A DNA stretch of 51,462 nucleotides, taken from an uncultured Acetatifactor sp. GTDB lineage: Bacteria > Bacillota > Clostridia > Lachnospirales > Lachnospiraceae. The position numbers and the translations under genes were made by a program. Position 1 is the stretch's first letter. Each line of letters begins with the position of its first letter. Location: positions 1 to 51,462 of the forward strand of contig CAJUQT010000028.1 of the NCBI GenBank assembly GCA_910588225.1, written 5' to 3'. Below are positions 25,275 to 34,690 of this stretch, in pieces. Below the pieces are notes generated by a model. That model saw only the letters and a list, made by a program, of their open reading frames with translations. It had not been told where the DNA came from and ran no database searches.

Positions 25275-25540
25275 CATGCTATGGATGGCCATTCGGCCGT
25301 TTCATGCCACGAATATGTGCATATTATATCATGTGCACAGCCCGCACATGCTATGGATGGCCATTCGGCCGTTTCATGCCACGAATATGTGCATATTATA
25401 CCATGTGCGCAGAAAATCAAGCGGCTCCGAAGGAGACATTTGATTTTCAAGCCATGGGTTGCCGGTATAATGCGCCACGCAGTGGCGGCAAGACAGCTTA
25501 TGCTGGCTTGAATTCTGCGAATGCAGAATTATTATACCAT
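25275..25540. repeat. Intergenic repeat cluster: two 72-bp direct repeats and nested hairpins
   Basis: The 425-base gap between the lipoprotein and chemoreceptor genes holds no convincing gene. A unit starting CATGCTATGGATGGCC is repeated at 25275 and 25347, a 72-base period, with only a few differences. It is followed by hairpins: AAAATCAA...TTTGATTTT with an inner CTCC/GGAG (about 25413-25446), CGCCAC/GTGGCG (about 25472-25486), and GAATTCTGC/GCAGAATT (about 25510-25531). A chance open frame at 25244-25549 simply follows the repeats. Confidence 0.8.
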
Positions 25541-25611
25541 GTAAAATAAAATGAGATATTCCCAAATATGATAAGGAGGCGGACACCGCAGGAGATCTGC
25601 GGTAAATAGAA

Positions 25612-27582
25612 ATGAAAAAGATTCAGACCAAAATCATGCTGCTGGTAATACTGGCCACAATAGGTGTCTCCGTAATCAACGTGATACTGAGCACTTTAAT
25701 TTCCCGGAATTCTACCACATCCGCAATCGAACAGACCCTCACCGAGACAACGGAACTTGCCGCCCTGGCCGCACAGAACATGATATCAACCTACACATTG
25801 ACCATTGCGGAAATCGCTTCCTCTCCGATTCTCTCTTCTCCGGAGATAACGCTTTCCGAAAAGCAGGCTTTTCTGCAGACAAAAGTGGACACGTACTATA
25901 TGCGGTTTGGCGGTATGGCTGATACCGATGGTTATGATTCCATTCATGATACAGATATATCTGGTGAACCGTTTTTCCAGGCAGCGCTGCAGGGCAAAAG
26001 CTACATGTCCAGTCCCTATTATGAAGGAAACGACGGATATCTGGTGGTATCCGCACCTGTAATATCCGACGGCTCTGTGACAGGGGTGGTCTATTTTCAG
26101 TGTGACACCAATATTCTGCAGTCCATCATAAGTGAAATCCAAATCGGTGAAGAGGGAGATGCTTACATTCTGGATAAAGAAGGTACCACTATTGCCGCTC
26201 TGGATACAGAGGAAGTATTGAGTCACGAAAACCTTATCCGGGAAATGGCTTCCAATCCGAATGACAGATACATACAGGAACTGGGCTCCATTGAGCTGAA
26301 AATGGTTGCCGGCGAAAGCGGCGTGGAAAGATATACTTATCCGGAGGACAATGTAAATTACATTCAGGGCTACACCTCCATTCCCGGAACGGACGGCTGG
26401 AGTGTGGGCGTAACCATCAGCGAAGACGAATTCCTGCATTATGCATATGTAGGGAATAATCTTCAGCTGGTTATCAGCGCTGTGCTCTGTGTCCTTGTCA
26501 TATTGCTCTCCGCCTTTGTATGCCGTACCATCACAGGCCCCATCGTAAAATGTGCCAGACGTCTCCACTCCCTTTCCGAGGGCGATCTGAAAAGTCCGCT
26601 CCCCGAAGTGAAAGGCAGGGACGAGACCCGCATACTTTCGGATTCCACCGCTCATCTGGTGACGAATTTCAAAGTCATGCTGGAAGAAATCGGCATGGTA
26701 TTGAGCAGTATTGCCAATGGCAACCTGACAGCAGACAGTGTGAAAGCTCATTATCCCGGTGATTTCAAAGCACTGCAGGAAGACCTGCAGACCATAAACG
26801 ATAAACTGAATCAAACCCTGAGCGGCATTGCGGAGGCAACTGCCCAGGTGTCCAGCAGTTCCGCCCAGGTGGCTTCTTCCAGTACCTCCCTTTCTCAGGG
26901 CTCAACGGAACAGGCCAGCGCCGTGGTGCAGCTCTCCTCCACCCTGTCAGATATGGATAAGGATGCAAAGCAGACCGCTGCACTGTCAGAACAGACCAAA
27001 ACGGCGGTGGACGGCGCTCAGCTTCAGCTGGAAGAAAGCAGAAAGCATATCGAAGGCCTGAATCAAGCCATGGATCAGATTACCTCCACATCCAATGAAA
27101 TCAGGCATATCATCGATACCATTGAAGACATTGCTCTTCAGACCAATATTCTGGCCCTCAATGCTTCGGTGGAAGCCGCAAGAGCCGGAGAAGCAGGTAA
27201 GGGCTTTGCCGTGGTGGCAAATGAAGTACGGGAGCTTGCCTCCAAATCCGACGAAGCCACGAAGGCTACCATGGAACTGATTCAGCGCTCCATTGCAGCC
27301 GTCAGCAGCGGCAGCAAAGCCGTCACCAATGTCACCGCCTCCGTGTCAGAAGTGGTGGTGCTGGCGGAACAGGCTGCGAGCCAGATGGATATCATGGCAG
27401 AAGCAGTGGAACGACAGACCAATTCCATCAATCAGGTCTCCCTAGCGGTCAGTCAAATTTCCGAGGTGGTTCAGTCCAACTCCGCAACGGCCGAGGAAAG
27501 CGCTGCCACAAGCGAAGAGCTTTCCAATCAGGCGGTCATCCTGAACAGGCTTGTGGGCGGATTTAAGCTGCGCAGAAGGTAA
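25612..27582 (+). CDS. Transmembrane methyl-accepting chemotaxis protein (dCache-HAMP-MCP)
   Basis: A 656-residue receptor: TM1 at about 7-28, an extracellular double-Cache sensor (about 30-285; the DGYLVVSAPV, GVVYFQ and DGWSVGVTI strands are typical), TM2 at about 290-312, a HAMP domain directly after it, and a long signalling coiled coil with the tip at about 515-545 (LQTNILALNASVEAARAGEA, then VVANEVREL). It senses an unknown small molecule. Upstream, AGGAGG lies 30 bases before the ATG, with a 6-bp hairpin (CCGCAG/CTGCGG) in between, and an in-frame TAA precludes an earlier start. Confidence 0.95.
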   Translation: MKKIQTKIMLLVILATIGVSVINVILSTLISRNSTTSAIEQTLTETTELAALAAQNMISTYTLTIAEIASSPILSSPEITLSEKQAFLQTKVDTYYMRFGGMADTDGYDSIHDTDISGEPFFQAALQGKSYMSSPYYEGNDGYLVVSAPVISDGSVTGVVYFQCDTNILQSIISEIQIGEEGDAYILDKEGTTIAALDTEEVLSHENLIREMASNPNDRYIQELGSIELKMVAGESGVERYTYPEDNVNYIQGYTSIPGTDGWSVGVTISEDEFLHYAYVGNNLQLVISAVLCVLVILLSAFVCRTITGPIVKCARRLHSLSEGDLKSPLPEVKGRDETRILSDSTAHLVTNFKVMLEEIGMVLSSIANGNLTADSVKAHYPGDFKALQEDLQTINDKLNQTLSGIAEATAQVSSSSAQVASSSTSLSQGSTEQASAVVQLSSTLSDMDKDAKQTAALSEQTKTAVDGAQLQLEESRKHIEGLNQAMDQITSTSNEIRHIIDTIEDIALQTNILALNASVEAARAGEAGKGFAVVANEVRELASKSDEATKATMELIQRSIAAVSSGSKAVTNVTASVSEVVVLAEQAASQMDIMAEAVERQTNSINQVSLAVSQISEVVQSNSATAEESAATSEELSNQAVILNRLVGGFKLRRR

Positions 27583-27610
27583 CAAGCCTTATAGAATATC
27601 ATTATAAGAA

Positions 27611-27675
27611 AAACGACACACAGGCTGGAAGTTTTTACCGAAATTCCGTACACTGTGTGTCGTTTTCTATTTTCT
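27611..27675. terminator. Bidirectional terminator between chemoreceptor and glycosylation locus
   Basis: AAACGACACACAG (27611-27623) and CTGTGTGTCGTTT (27653-27665) form a perfect 13-bp stem. The plus-strand tail is TCTATTTTC and the minus-strand tail is TTTTTCTTATAA, so it can end both the chemoreceptor transcript and the long minus-strand locus. Confidence 0.88.
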
Positions 27676-27765
27676 TTCTGCTATTATTATTCTGCTGTCA
27701 CAGTAACCCCCAATGCATAAAGCCTATAGAGCAGGCTTGGCTGCTCCATCTTGCATGGAATATCG

Positions 27766-29199
27766 TCACCTTACCGCAGGTACGCTTCCCAGGCTTCGAT
27801 AGCTTTCCGCACTTTCCGCAAGGGCCGCTTTCTTCTGCTTCTGCAGCATTTTCTTCAGCGCCTTCCCATCCCCAAGAGCCGCTTCCACATCGGCTTTCAT
27901 ACGCTCCCACTCGACCGCCGGATAGATATGTTCCGCCGCGGTAAATTCTCCGTTGTGAAGTGTTTCCCGAAACGCCAAAATCAAGTGGTTATGCAGAAAT
28001 GCTCTGCGCACCGCCGATACAATCTCCGATTCATGATTGATATCAAAATAGTAATCGCAGGTTTCAAACAATTCATCCAGAACAGCTGTCCTCACCCCCG
28101 GATACAGGCTTACATTGTCATATCTGTCCATTCCTGTCAGCTTAGAAGACATTTCCGTCAGCGCGGCAATGTGGAAATGCATCTGGGGCAATGCCTTTAC
28201 CAGCTCCTCGCAATGCTCGATTCTGTCTGAGTTGGTGCAGATAAGAGCCTCCGGACGATGGGCATTTTCTCTTGCAAAAGGATAAAGAAAGCCCAGTTTA
28301 TGTACCATATCCCCCGGTGCCCCCAACGCAATGAGCCGGTCGTATGCATCCTTTCGCTGCACCACCACCGTCGCCGTACGGCTGGCCTCTCCCCGGAATA
28401 TGATCTGCATATTGCCCGGGATTTCGTCTCCCACCGACTCCTGCCAGAACAGAATATCCCGCTTCATCTGAGAATTCAGCCGATTGGATATGAAGAAGGA
28501 GGTAGACAGGGAATTAAAGAAAATCCGGCTCTGCTTAAAGTGCGCACGTACCAGAAAATGCAGCGCAAATTCTGTCTTATTACGGAATATCCGCACTTCC
28601 TCTTCCTCATTCAGAATGATATCGCCGGTGACGAAGTTCTCTACGATAATCTCCCGTCCGTCCGCTCCGAAACATGTCCTGTTCACCTTCTGGCCTTTGG
28701 CATTGAAGGTCGTCCGCCCCCAGAGCGCTCCGTAACGATTATAATGGTCGCTTGAACGGACAACGCCCCGCTCGTCATACCAGTCCACCACTTTCACCAG
28801 TCTCCTGTGCTTCGGCTCCGCATAGAAGATTTTTCCTCTCTCCCGATAGAGGTCCTGCACCTTGCCGCCGCTGTTGGTTCCGCTGATCTCCCAGTACTCC
28901 GGCACCGGAATCTCGTTAAAATATTTCGGCCGGGCCTTTCCTCCCATTGCCGCCTTAAAATCACCCAGGAAAAAGCCGTACACGCTCATTACGTCCTTCG
29001 GCAGGAAGCCGTCGTCCTCAATCACCACCGCAGGACAGTCAAAGCCCGCCAGCTTCAGCGATGTGTGCAGAGCCTGGCTGTCGGGGCCGTAATTGTCCAT
29101 CAGCAGGATGGCGTCGTCTATCATGTTTTTATCTTCTTTTTTTTCACTTTCCTTCTTCATCTTCGCTTTCTTTATCCCTCCTGTTGTCCCTTCCTTCAT
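27766..29199 (-). CDS. gtfB: GtfB-type glycosylation chaperone (copy 3, last gene of the locus)
   Basis: A 477-residue GtfB homologue: a GtfA partner with a GT-B-like fold but no catalytic activity of its own, which holds the SRRP acceptor. The N-terminal third has the family segments LLMDNYGPDSQALH and DDGFLPKDV; the central part has FFNSLSTSFFISNRL and DILFWQESVGDEIPGNM; the C-terminal half has ALICTNSDRIEHCEELV, HFHIAALT and CDYYFDINH. The start at 29199 has GGAG 8 bases upstream. Compared with the other GtfB copies it carries about 25 extra, Lys/Glu-rich residues at the N terminus. A bidirectional terminator follows. Confidence 0.88.
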   Translation of the reverse strand: MKEGTTGGIKKAKMKKESEKKEDKNMIDDAILLMDNYGPDSQALHTSLKLAGFDCPAVVIEDDGFLPKDVMSVYGFFLGDFKAAMGGKARPKYFNEIPVPEYWEISGTNSGGKVQDLYRERGKIFYAEPKHRRLVKVVDWYDERGVVRSSDHYNRYGALWGRTTFNAKGQKVNRTCFGADGREIIVENFVTGDIILNEEEEVRIFRNKTEFALHFLVRAHFKQSRIFFNSLSTSFFISNRLNSQMKRDILFWQESVGDEIPGNMQIIFRGEASRTATVVVQRKDAYDRLIALGAPGDMVHKLGFLYPFARENAHRPEALICTNSDRIEHCEELVKALPQMHFHIAALTEMSSKLTGMDRYDNVSLYPGVRTAVLDELFETCDYYFDINHESEIVSAVRRAFLHNHLILAFRETLHNGEFTAAEHIYPAVEWERMKADVEAALGDGKALKKMLQKQKKAALAESAESYRSLGSVPAVR

Positions 29200-29273
29200 A
29201 AAGTCATCTCCGCCAGGCATTCTCCGCAGATTGTCTCACCTGTTATACAGGGAGATTTCTGATCCTCGCAGCT

Positions 29274-30293
29274 TTAATCAGCGAATACCTGAAACACAGC
29301 ATCTGTCAGCACTTTCCTGGTAAAATATCCCTCCCGCAGCAGCCAGGCGAACTGCTCTGTGTCCTCTGCCATCTTCTTATATTCTTCTTCCTTCACAGCT
29401 GCCACACGTTCCACTGCTTCATCCAGAGAATCCGCAACAATTCCCAGATTCTTTCGAAGAATCGTATCACTTTCCGCAATGTCGGACGGTACGATGACCG
29501 GAATTCCCGCTGCCAGATAGGTGCTGAATTTGTAGGAGGCATTGATTCGCATATATTCACGCCAGTACGCATCTTCCGACCACAGCAGGCCAAAACCGCC
29601 GCTTCTGCGGAGCGCATTCACCAGAAGATTATCATTGTTATACCATCCCAGAAAACGGATATTTTTTCCCTGTGCCCAGCTGCCTCCATTTACAGTGACT
29701 GCCAACGTAATATTGTCATACTTCCAATTTCTGGCAAAGGCCAGCTTAGGTTCATTTGAAGGATCCCCTGCGAAATTTATCACCTTCTGAAACCGCGGAA
29801 CAAGCGTCCTGTCAACTGAAACCTGACAATCCCACATACGCTGAATCACTGTTTTTCTCACCCGCAGTCCATGAGAACGCAGAACATCCACTTCGTTCTG
29901 TGATGCCGCTATGATTAAATCAGCCTGATTATAAAGTTCAATCCACCTGCTCAAAAATTCCCGTTTCGCCTCTTTCATCAGCGGCTGTACGTCATGAAGC
30001 CATATAATCTTTTTTAGCCCGGAATACCGATTCATCCGATTCATCAGACTTTCGTCAAAGCGAATGTCATTCCAGGTAGGCGACTGCATGATCACAACAT
30101 CCCCCGGGCTCACCGATGCCAGAATCCCGTCCAGTCTTGTACGGAGCATATCCGGTGAATCGGAATCCACCGGATAAAAATAGATTCCCAGTTCCTGATA
30201 TTGTAAATCTCTTTTTGCTATCTCAGCGGCCGCCTGCTGTGCCTTTAGCCCTATCCCCGTAACCCCGTAAATATTTGTAATGTGTACTTTCAT
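29274..30293 (-). CDS. Gtf3-like SRRP glycan-extending glycosyltransferase (copy 2)
   Basis: A 339-residue GT-B enzyme of the Gtf3/Nss type, which adds a hexose (glucose in the streptococcal Fap1 pathway) to the GlcNAc placed by GtfA/GtfB. Visible: VHITNIYGVTG at the N terminus, the GDVVIMQSPTWNDIRFD block, IIWLHDVQPLM, and a donor-binding C-terminal half with FLGWYNNDNLL, GGFGLLW and YLAAGIPVIVPSD. AGAAAGG precedes the ATG. It lies between a GtfA and a GtfB gene. The donor and linkage cannot be read from sequence. Confidence 0.82.
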   Translation of the reverse strand: MKVHITNIYGVTGIGLKAQQAAAEIAKRDLQYQELGIYFYPVDSDSPDMLRTRLDGILASVSPGDVVIMQSPTWNDIRFDESLMNRMNRYSGLKKIIWLHDVQPLMKEAKREFLSRWIELYNQADLIIAASQNEVDVLRSHGLRVRKTVIQRMWDCQVSVDRTLVPRFQKVINFAGDPSNEPKLAFARNWKYDNITLAVTVNGGSWAQGKNIRFLGWYNNDNLLVNALRRSGGFGLLWSEDAYWREYMRINASYKFSTYLAAGIPVIVPSDIAESDTILRKNLGIVADSLDEAVERVAAVKEEEYKKMAEDTEQFAWLLREGYFTRKVLTDAVFQVFAD

Positions 30294-30326
30294 ATATAAA
30301 TACCTTTCTATAAACGGTTGTCATAC

Positions 30327-31817
30327 TTATTTCAGTATACTTTCCCATTTTCTTTCCACTTCCTGTGTCATATACAGCTTTGCCTTCTCATAAGAATGTT
30401 CATGAAATGCCTTCAAGTCTGCTTCTGTAAACAGACGGACAATGCATTCTGTCAGGCACTGTACCCGCTCTTTCTTCTCCATTTTGTCATGAACAGAAAT
30501 CAGATACCCGTTTTTTCCATCATCAATAAAGTTCTGATTACCGTACCGGACATCGAAGCCTATGATGGGCAGACCGGACCCCACTGCCTCCATCAACGTC
30601 AGGCCAAATCCCTCGCTGGTGGAACCTGACAGATATGCCTCATACTCTCTGTATATCTCATCCAGATTCTGCTGTCCCCGGAGACGCACATAATCCCCAC
30701 AGCTCCGCTCTTCAATTAATTTCTTCAGTTTCGCTTCCTCTCCTCCTTTTCCATAGATGTCCAGTGAGACATCTGGCACCTGTTCCCTTGCTTTTACAAC
30801 TGCTTCCACCAGCCAGTCCACATGTTTCTCATCCGCCAGCCTTGATGCCGTAATCAGGGAATGCTTTCTTCTGTTTTTCTTCGGATGTTTCATCTCATTG
30901 ATGCTTCCCACCGGAATTGTCACAATCTTAGGTGAAATTCCCTGATATTTCTTAAACTGCGTTTTCAACAGCTCGTTCTGTGTATCCGTTGAAGTCACAT
31001 AAAACTTTACGTGTTTATGCTGAGAAAACGCATATTCATAATAATTATTCCAGAGAATATATTCCTCATCCGTACTTCCTTCACTGAAATGATCTGCATG
31101 AATCACGATGCCGATCCGGGCCGGACCTGCATTCTGCATGATTGCCTGCCCGATGCCCGTAGTTCTGTCAATGATCACCACATCCCGGCGTGTCAACTTC
31201 AGGCGGGATACCATGTATCCCACCAGCTCCTCCTTGGAGCAGAGTATTCTGTCCGGAAACTGATACATCACCACATCATTATCCGTGATTTCTTCGTAAG
31301 CAGTGGTTCCATCCTCATTATAGAACCTTCTCTGATACAGATGCGCTTTGTTATCCAAAGGCGCATAATACTCTGAATAAATTCTGCAATAAGTGTAATA
31401 ATCCTTTCGAATCAGACAGCCATTGGAAACCATCTCCACCCGATGGACTCTGTTCTCCTTCTTGTTCACCAGATAAACCATGTAATAGCTGTTGCTGTCC
31501 GGAAACGTATACTTCATTGTGTCACCGTCCCTTTTACCGAAAAAGCGTCTGTTCCCAAATGTCTTCTCCAGTTGTTTCAGGGTAAATGTCACCGGAGAAA
31601 TCCTGCAATCTGTAAAAAATGTATACAGCCAGATAACCTCCGAATCCAAAAAACCTATGTTTTCCGTCATATGCTCAATGTTATCCTTCGGAAACATGTC
31701 CGTAAATACAAACTTTGCTTCCTGTCCTATCCCACGCAATACTTTTGCCCGATAGGCCTGAGCATACTCCACGCCGCTGCTGGCCCAGCCGATGCCCAGA
31801 TTAAAATTGTAAACCAT
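30327..31817 (-). CDS. gtfA: GtfA-type O-GlcNAc transferase of SRRP (copy 2)
   Basis: A 496-residue GT4 enzyme that, with GtfB, moves GlcNAc from UDP-GlcNAc to Ser/Thr of the SRRP. The N-terminal half contains the beta-meander (DUF1975-like) insertion (about 90-200; RRFYNEDGTTAYEEI, FPDRILCSKEELVGYM), IVIHADHF (238-244) and IPVGSINEMK (301-310). The C-terminal Rossmann half has SRLADEKHVDWLVEAV, DIYGKGGE and the retaining-GT E402-x7-E410 motif in SEGFGLTLME. CAGGAGGGAG precedes the ATG. It follows a GtfB gene by 21 bases. Confidence 0.93.
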   Translation of the reverse strand: MVYNFNLGIGWASSGVEYAQAYRAKVLRGIGQEAKFVFTDMFPKDNIEHMTENIGFLDSEVIWLYTFFTDCRISPVTFTLKQLEKTFGNRRFFGKRDGDTMKYTFPDSNSYYMVYLVNKKENRVHRVEMVSNGCLIRKDYYTYCRIYSEYYAPLDNKAHLYQRRFYNEDGTTAYEEITDNDVVMYQFPDRILCSKEELVGYMVSRLKLTRRDVVIIDRTTGIGQAIMQNAGPARIGIVIHADHFSEGSTDEEYILWNNYYEYAFSQHKHVKFYVTSTDTQNELLKTQFKKYQGISPKIVTIPVGSINEMKHPKKNRRKHSLITASRLADEKHVDWLVEAVVKAREQVPDVSLDIYGKGGEEAKLKKLIEERSCGDYVRLRGQQNLDEIYREYEAYLSGSTSEGFGLTLMEAVGSGLPIIGFDVRYGNQNFIDDGKNGYLISVHDKMEKKERVQCLTECIVRLFTEADLKAFHEHSYEKAKLYMTQEVERKWESILK

Positions 31818-31838
31818 GTCCGCTCCCTCCTGAAACTC

Positions 31839-33197
31839 TTATATTAGATCTGTGTAAGCTTTCCTGCTCTCTGCCATGGCATGTTTCCGCTGTTTTTCAA
31901 GGCGTCTTCTCATGGCTTTTCCATCTTCCAGAGCCTCACGGATGTCAGAAACCATCCTCTCAAACGCATCCACAGGATAAACTTGTTCCTCTGTCACATA
32001 TTCCTGATTATGCGCGGTCTCCTGAAACGCAAAAATCAACTGATTATGCAGAAATGCCTGATAAACTGCAGAAATAATTTCCGCCCCATGATTAATATCA
32101 AAATAATAGTCGCATTTTTGGAACAGTGCCTCCTGCATTTCTTTTTCTGCTCCTGGATACAGGGTCACATTTTCATAATTCTCCAATTCCATCAGCCTGG
32201 GCGACATGGTCGTAATAGCGGCAATATGAAAGTGCACCTGGGGTAATGCCCTGACTAATTCCTCGCAGTGCTCTATTCTCTCCGAGTTTGTACAAATCAA
32301 TGCCTCTGGTTCATGTCCATTCTTTTTCTGGAATCTGTAAATGGGACCCAACTTATGTAATTTTTTCCTGTCAGCTCCAAGTTCCAGCAGCTTTTCATAT
32401 GCAGTTCTTTTTTGTACCATAATTCGCTCTGTCCGGCCTGATGCCCCATTCAGAATCATCCGCATATTCCCGGGTATTTCCGTTCCCACCGACTCCTGCC
32501 AGAACAAAATGTCTTTCTTTTCTGTTCCCTCCAGTCTGTTTGAAATAAAAAACGGAGTAGATAAAGAATTATAGATAATCCGATTACGGTCAAGTCCTCT
32601 CCTGCCAAACCAGTAAACCAGCAAATCCAATTTTGACCGGAAAAGCTTCACTCCCCCATCCACATACAGTATCATATCCCCGGTTATAATATTTTCCGTG
32701 AGCATCTCCTTCCCGGATTCTGAAAACCTTGTTTTGCAAAGTGCCTGCCCTTTTGTATTGTAAACAGTTCTGGCACAATTTTCTCCATAGCGGTTATAAT
32801 GATCTCGAAAGCGGACGTTCCCCTTCCTGTCATACCAGTCCACAGCCTCCACAAGAAACTTTCTTCCCCCCTGCAGATACCAGATTCTTCCTTTTTCTTC
32901 CTGCATACAAGTGATTTTTCCGGATATACTGTCTCCTGCCTGAATGCTCCAATTGTCCGGAACTGCTATCTCGTTAAAGAATCTGGGCTTTCCTCTGTTC
33001 TCGTCCTCAATCTTACACTCTCTGGAAAGCAGATCATACACGGAAAACACATTCCGGGGCAGAAAATCATTTTCTTCCAGGCTGACTGCAATACAGTCAC
33101 AGCCAGTCTGCAGAAAAGATTCATGAAGCAGACAGCTTTCCGGAGAATAATAATCAAACAACAGTATTATTTTGTCGGGCAAAGCAAATCCTTCCAT
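31839..33197 (-). CDS. gtfB: GtfB-type glycosylation chaperone (copy 2)
   Basis: A 452-residue GtfB homologue. Family landmarks: LLFDYYSPESCLLH, ENDFLPRNVFSVYD, YNSLSTPFFISNRLEG, DILFWQESVGTEIPGNM, ALICTNSERIEHCEELV, HFHIAAITTMS and CDYYFDINHGAE. These closely match copy 3 (27766-29199). GGAGG lies 10 bases before the ATG. Its first 31 bases overlap the end of the upstream GtfA gene, so the pair is probably translationally coupled, as expected for obligate partners. It serves as the acceptor-binding subunit of the GtfA-GtfB complex (known family role). Confidence 0.92.
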   Translation of the reverse strand: MEGFALPDKIILLFDYYSPESCLLHESFLQTGCDCIAVSLEENDFLPRNVFSVYDLLSRECKIEDENRGKPRFFNEIAVPDNWSIQAGDSISGKITCMQEEKGRIWYLQGGRKFLVEAVDWYDRKGNVRFRDHYNRYGENCARTVYNTKGQALCKTRFSESGKEMLTENIITGDMILYVDGGVKLFRSKLDLLVYWFGRRGLDRNRIIYNSLSTPFFISNRLEGTEKKDILFWQESVGTEIPGNMRMILNGASGRTERIMVQKRTAYEKLLELGADRKKLHKLGPIYRFQKKNGHEPEALICTNSERIEHCEELVRALPQVHFHIAAITTMSPRLMELENYENVTLYPGAEKEMQEALFQKCDYYFDINHGAEIISAVYQAFLHNQLIFAFQETAHNQEYVTEEQVYPVDAFERMVSDIREALEDGKAMRRRLEKQRKHAMAESRKAYTDLI

Positions 33198-34645
33198 TTC
33201 TTTTCTACCTCCTCCCTCAGATATTCTTTCGCTTTTTCATAGGAATGCTGACGAAACGATTCTATATCAGCTTCTCTGAACAGCCTGACAATTCCTCTTG
33301 TCAGCCCTCCGATATCCCCCCAGGGTGCTTTATAGCCATTCTCTCCTTCGTCTATAAACACCTGTGCCCCGTAACGGATGTCAAACCCCACAATGGGAAG
33401 CCCAGCACCGGCCGCCTCCAGCAAAGTCACACCGAACGTTTCCACATACGAGGCAGATATATAGGCGTCATATTTCTGATATACTTCATCCAGTTTGTGA
33501 AAGCCGCATAACCTTACATAATCTCCACAGTTCAGTTCTTCAATCAGATTCTGCAGTTTCTCCTTATCGCCGCCTTCTCCATATATGTCCAATGTCAAAT
33601 CCGGAATCTGCGCCCTTGCTGCCACCACTGCTTCTATCACCCAGTTCATCCGCTTTTCCTTTGCCAATCGCCCCGCCGAAATCAGCGCATGTTTCTTCCG
33701 TGGTCTTTCCGGGAGTCTGAGTTTATCCAGAGCCACTACAGGAATCGTCAGTATCCTCGGCTCTGTTCCTTTATACTTTCGAAACTGTTCTCTCAGCAGT
33801 TCACTCTGCGCATCCGTATTCGTGATGAAAAAATCAATTTTCTCAGCATGAGAAAACGCATATTCATAGATGCCATACCAACGAATGTGATCTTCATCAT
33901 AATCTATGTAATGGTCCGCATGTATGATAAGCCCCACCCTGGCCGGAGCCGCATTCAGAATAAATGCCGAGCGTTCTATCATCCCCGGTTCCCCGTCAAT
34001 CAGAACCACATCATCTTCCGTCAGATTCAGCCGGGACATCATATATCCCACCAGCTCTTCCCTGGAATAGAGTATCCTGTCCGGAAATTTATATAAAATC
34101 ACATCCCCCTCGATCAGTTCTTCATAAGCCACTGCTCCATTCTCATGATAAAATCTGCGCAGGCACAGATGCGGCTGGTTATCCTGCGGTACATAATACT
34201 CAGAGTAAATTTTACAATAGGTGTAAAAATCCTTCTGAATCAGACGCCCCTGCGTTACAATTTCTACTCTGTGAATTCCCTCGCTGCCCTCATCCAGCAT
34301 ATACACCACATAATAGCTGTTTGTCCTGGGAAATCTGTATTTTACAATTGCACCTTCTCTGGAAAAATCATAAGTACTTTCGTCAAAAGTATTCTCCAAC
34401 TGTTCCAGCGTATATGCTTTCGCCGAATTTTTACAGTCTGTGAAAAATCCATATAGCCACATTGTTTCCGAATCTGAAAATCCCAAATATTCCGTTTCCT
34501 TCCATATATTATTGTACGGAAACGTAGTTGCGAACACAAATTTCGCCTCCAGACCCAGATTCCGAAAAATTTTCGCACGATAGGCCTGTCCTGTTTCCAC
34601 ACCACCCTTAAGCCAATAATAGAAATGATGAAAATTATAAATCAT
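33167..34645 (-). CDS. gtfA: GtfA-type O-GlcNAc transferase of SRRP (copy 1)
   Basis: A 492-residue GT4 enzyme strongly similar to the second copy (30327-31817) along its whole length. Landmarks: N-terminal YRAKIFRNLGLEAKFVF, beta-meander insert with RRFYHENGAVAYEEL and FPDRILYSREELVGYM, IIHADHY (240-246), LTIPVVALDKL, and donor-site E402-x7-E410 in VETFGVTLLE, preceded by DIYGEGG. Here the usual SEGFG is VETFG; both glutamates are intact. GGAGGAAG precedes the ATG. It overlaps gtfB (33197) by 31 bases. Confidence 0.92.
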   Translation of the reverse strand: MIYNFHHFYYWLKGGVETGQAYRAKIFRNLGLEAKFVFATTFPYNNIWKETEYLGFSDSETMWLYGFFTDCKNSAKAYTLEQLENTFDESTYDFSREGAIVKYRFPRTNSYYVVYMLDEGSEGIHRVEIVTQGRLIQKDFYTYCKIYSEYYVPQDNQPHLCLRRFYHENGAVAYEELIEGDVILYKFPDRILYSREELVGYMMSRLNLTEDDVVLIDGEPGMIERSAFILNAAPARVGLIIHADHYIDYDEDHIRWYGIYEYAFSHAEKIDFFITNTDAQSELLREQFRKYKGTEPRILTIPVVALDKLRLPERPRKKHALISAGRLAKEKRMNWVIEAVVAARAQIPDLTLDIYGEGGDKEKLQNLIEELNCGDYVRLCGFHKLDEVYQKYDAYISASYVETFGVTLLEAAGAGLPIVGFDIRYGAQVFIDEGENGYKAPWGDIGGLTRGIVRLFREADIESFRQHSYEKAKEYLREEVEKKWKDLLCPTK

Positions 34646-34690
34646 AATCTTCCTCCCTCATTCTTCTGTCAGTGTTCTTCGTTTTGCAGT

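Noticed and set aside
25244..25549. 101-codon open frame on the plus strand
   Set aside because: It just runs through the 72-base repeats and hairpins, has no good ribosome binding site and no family resemblance.
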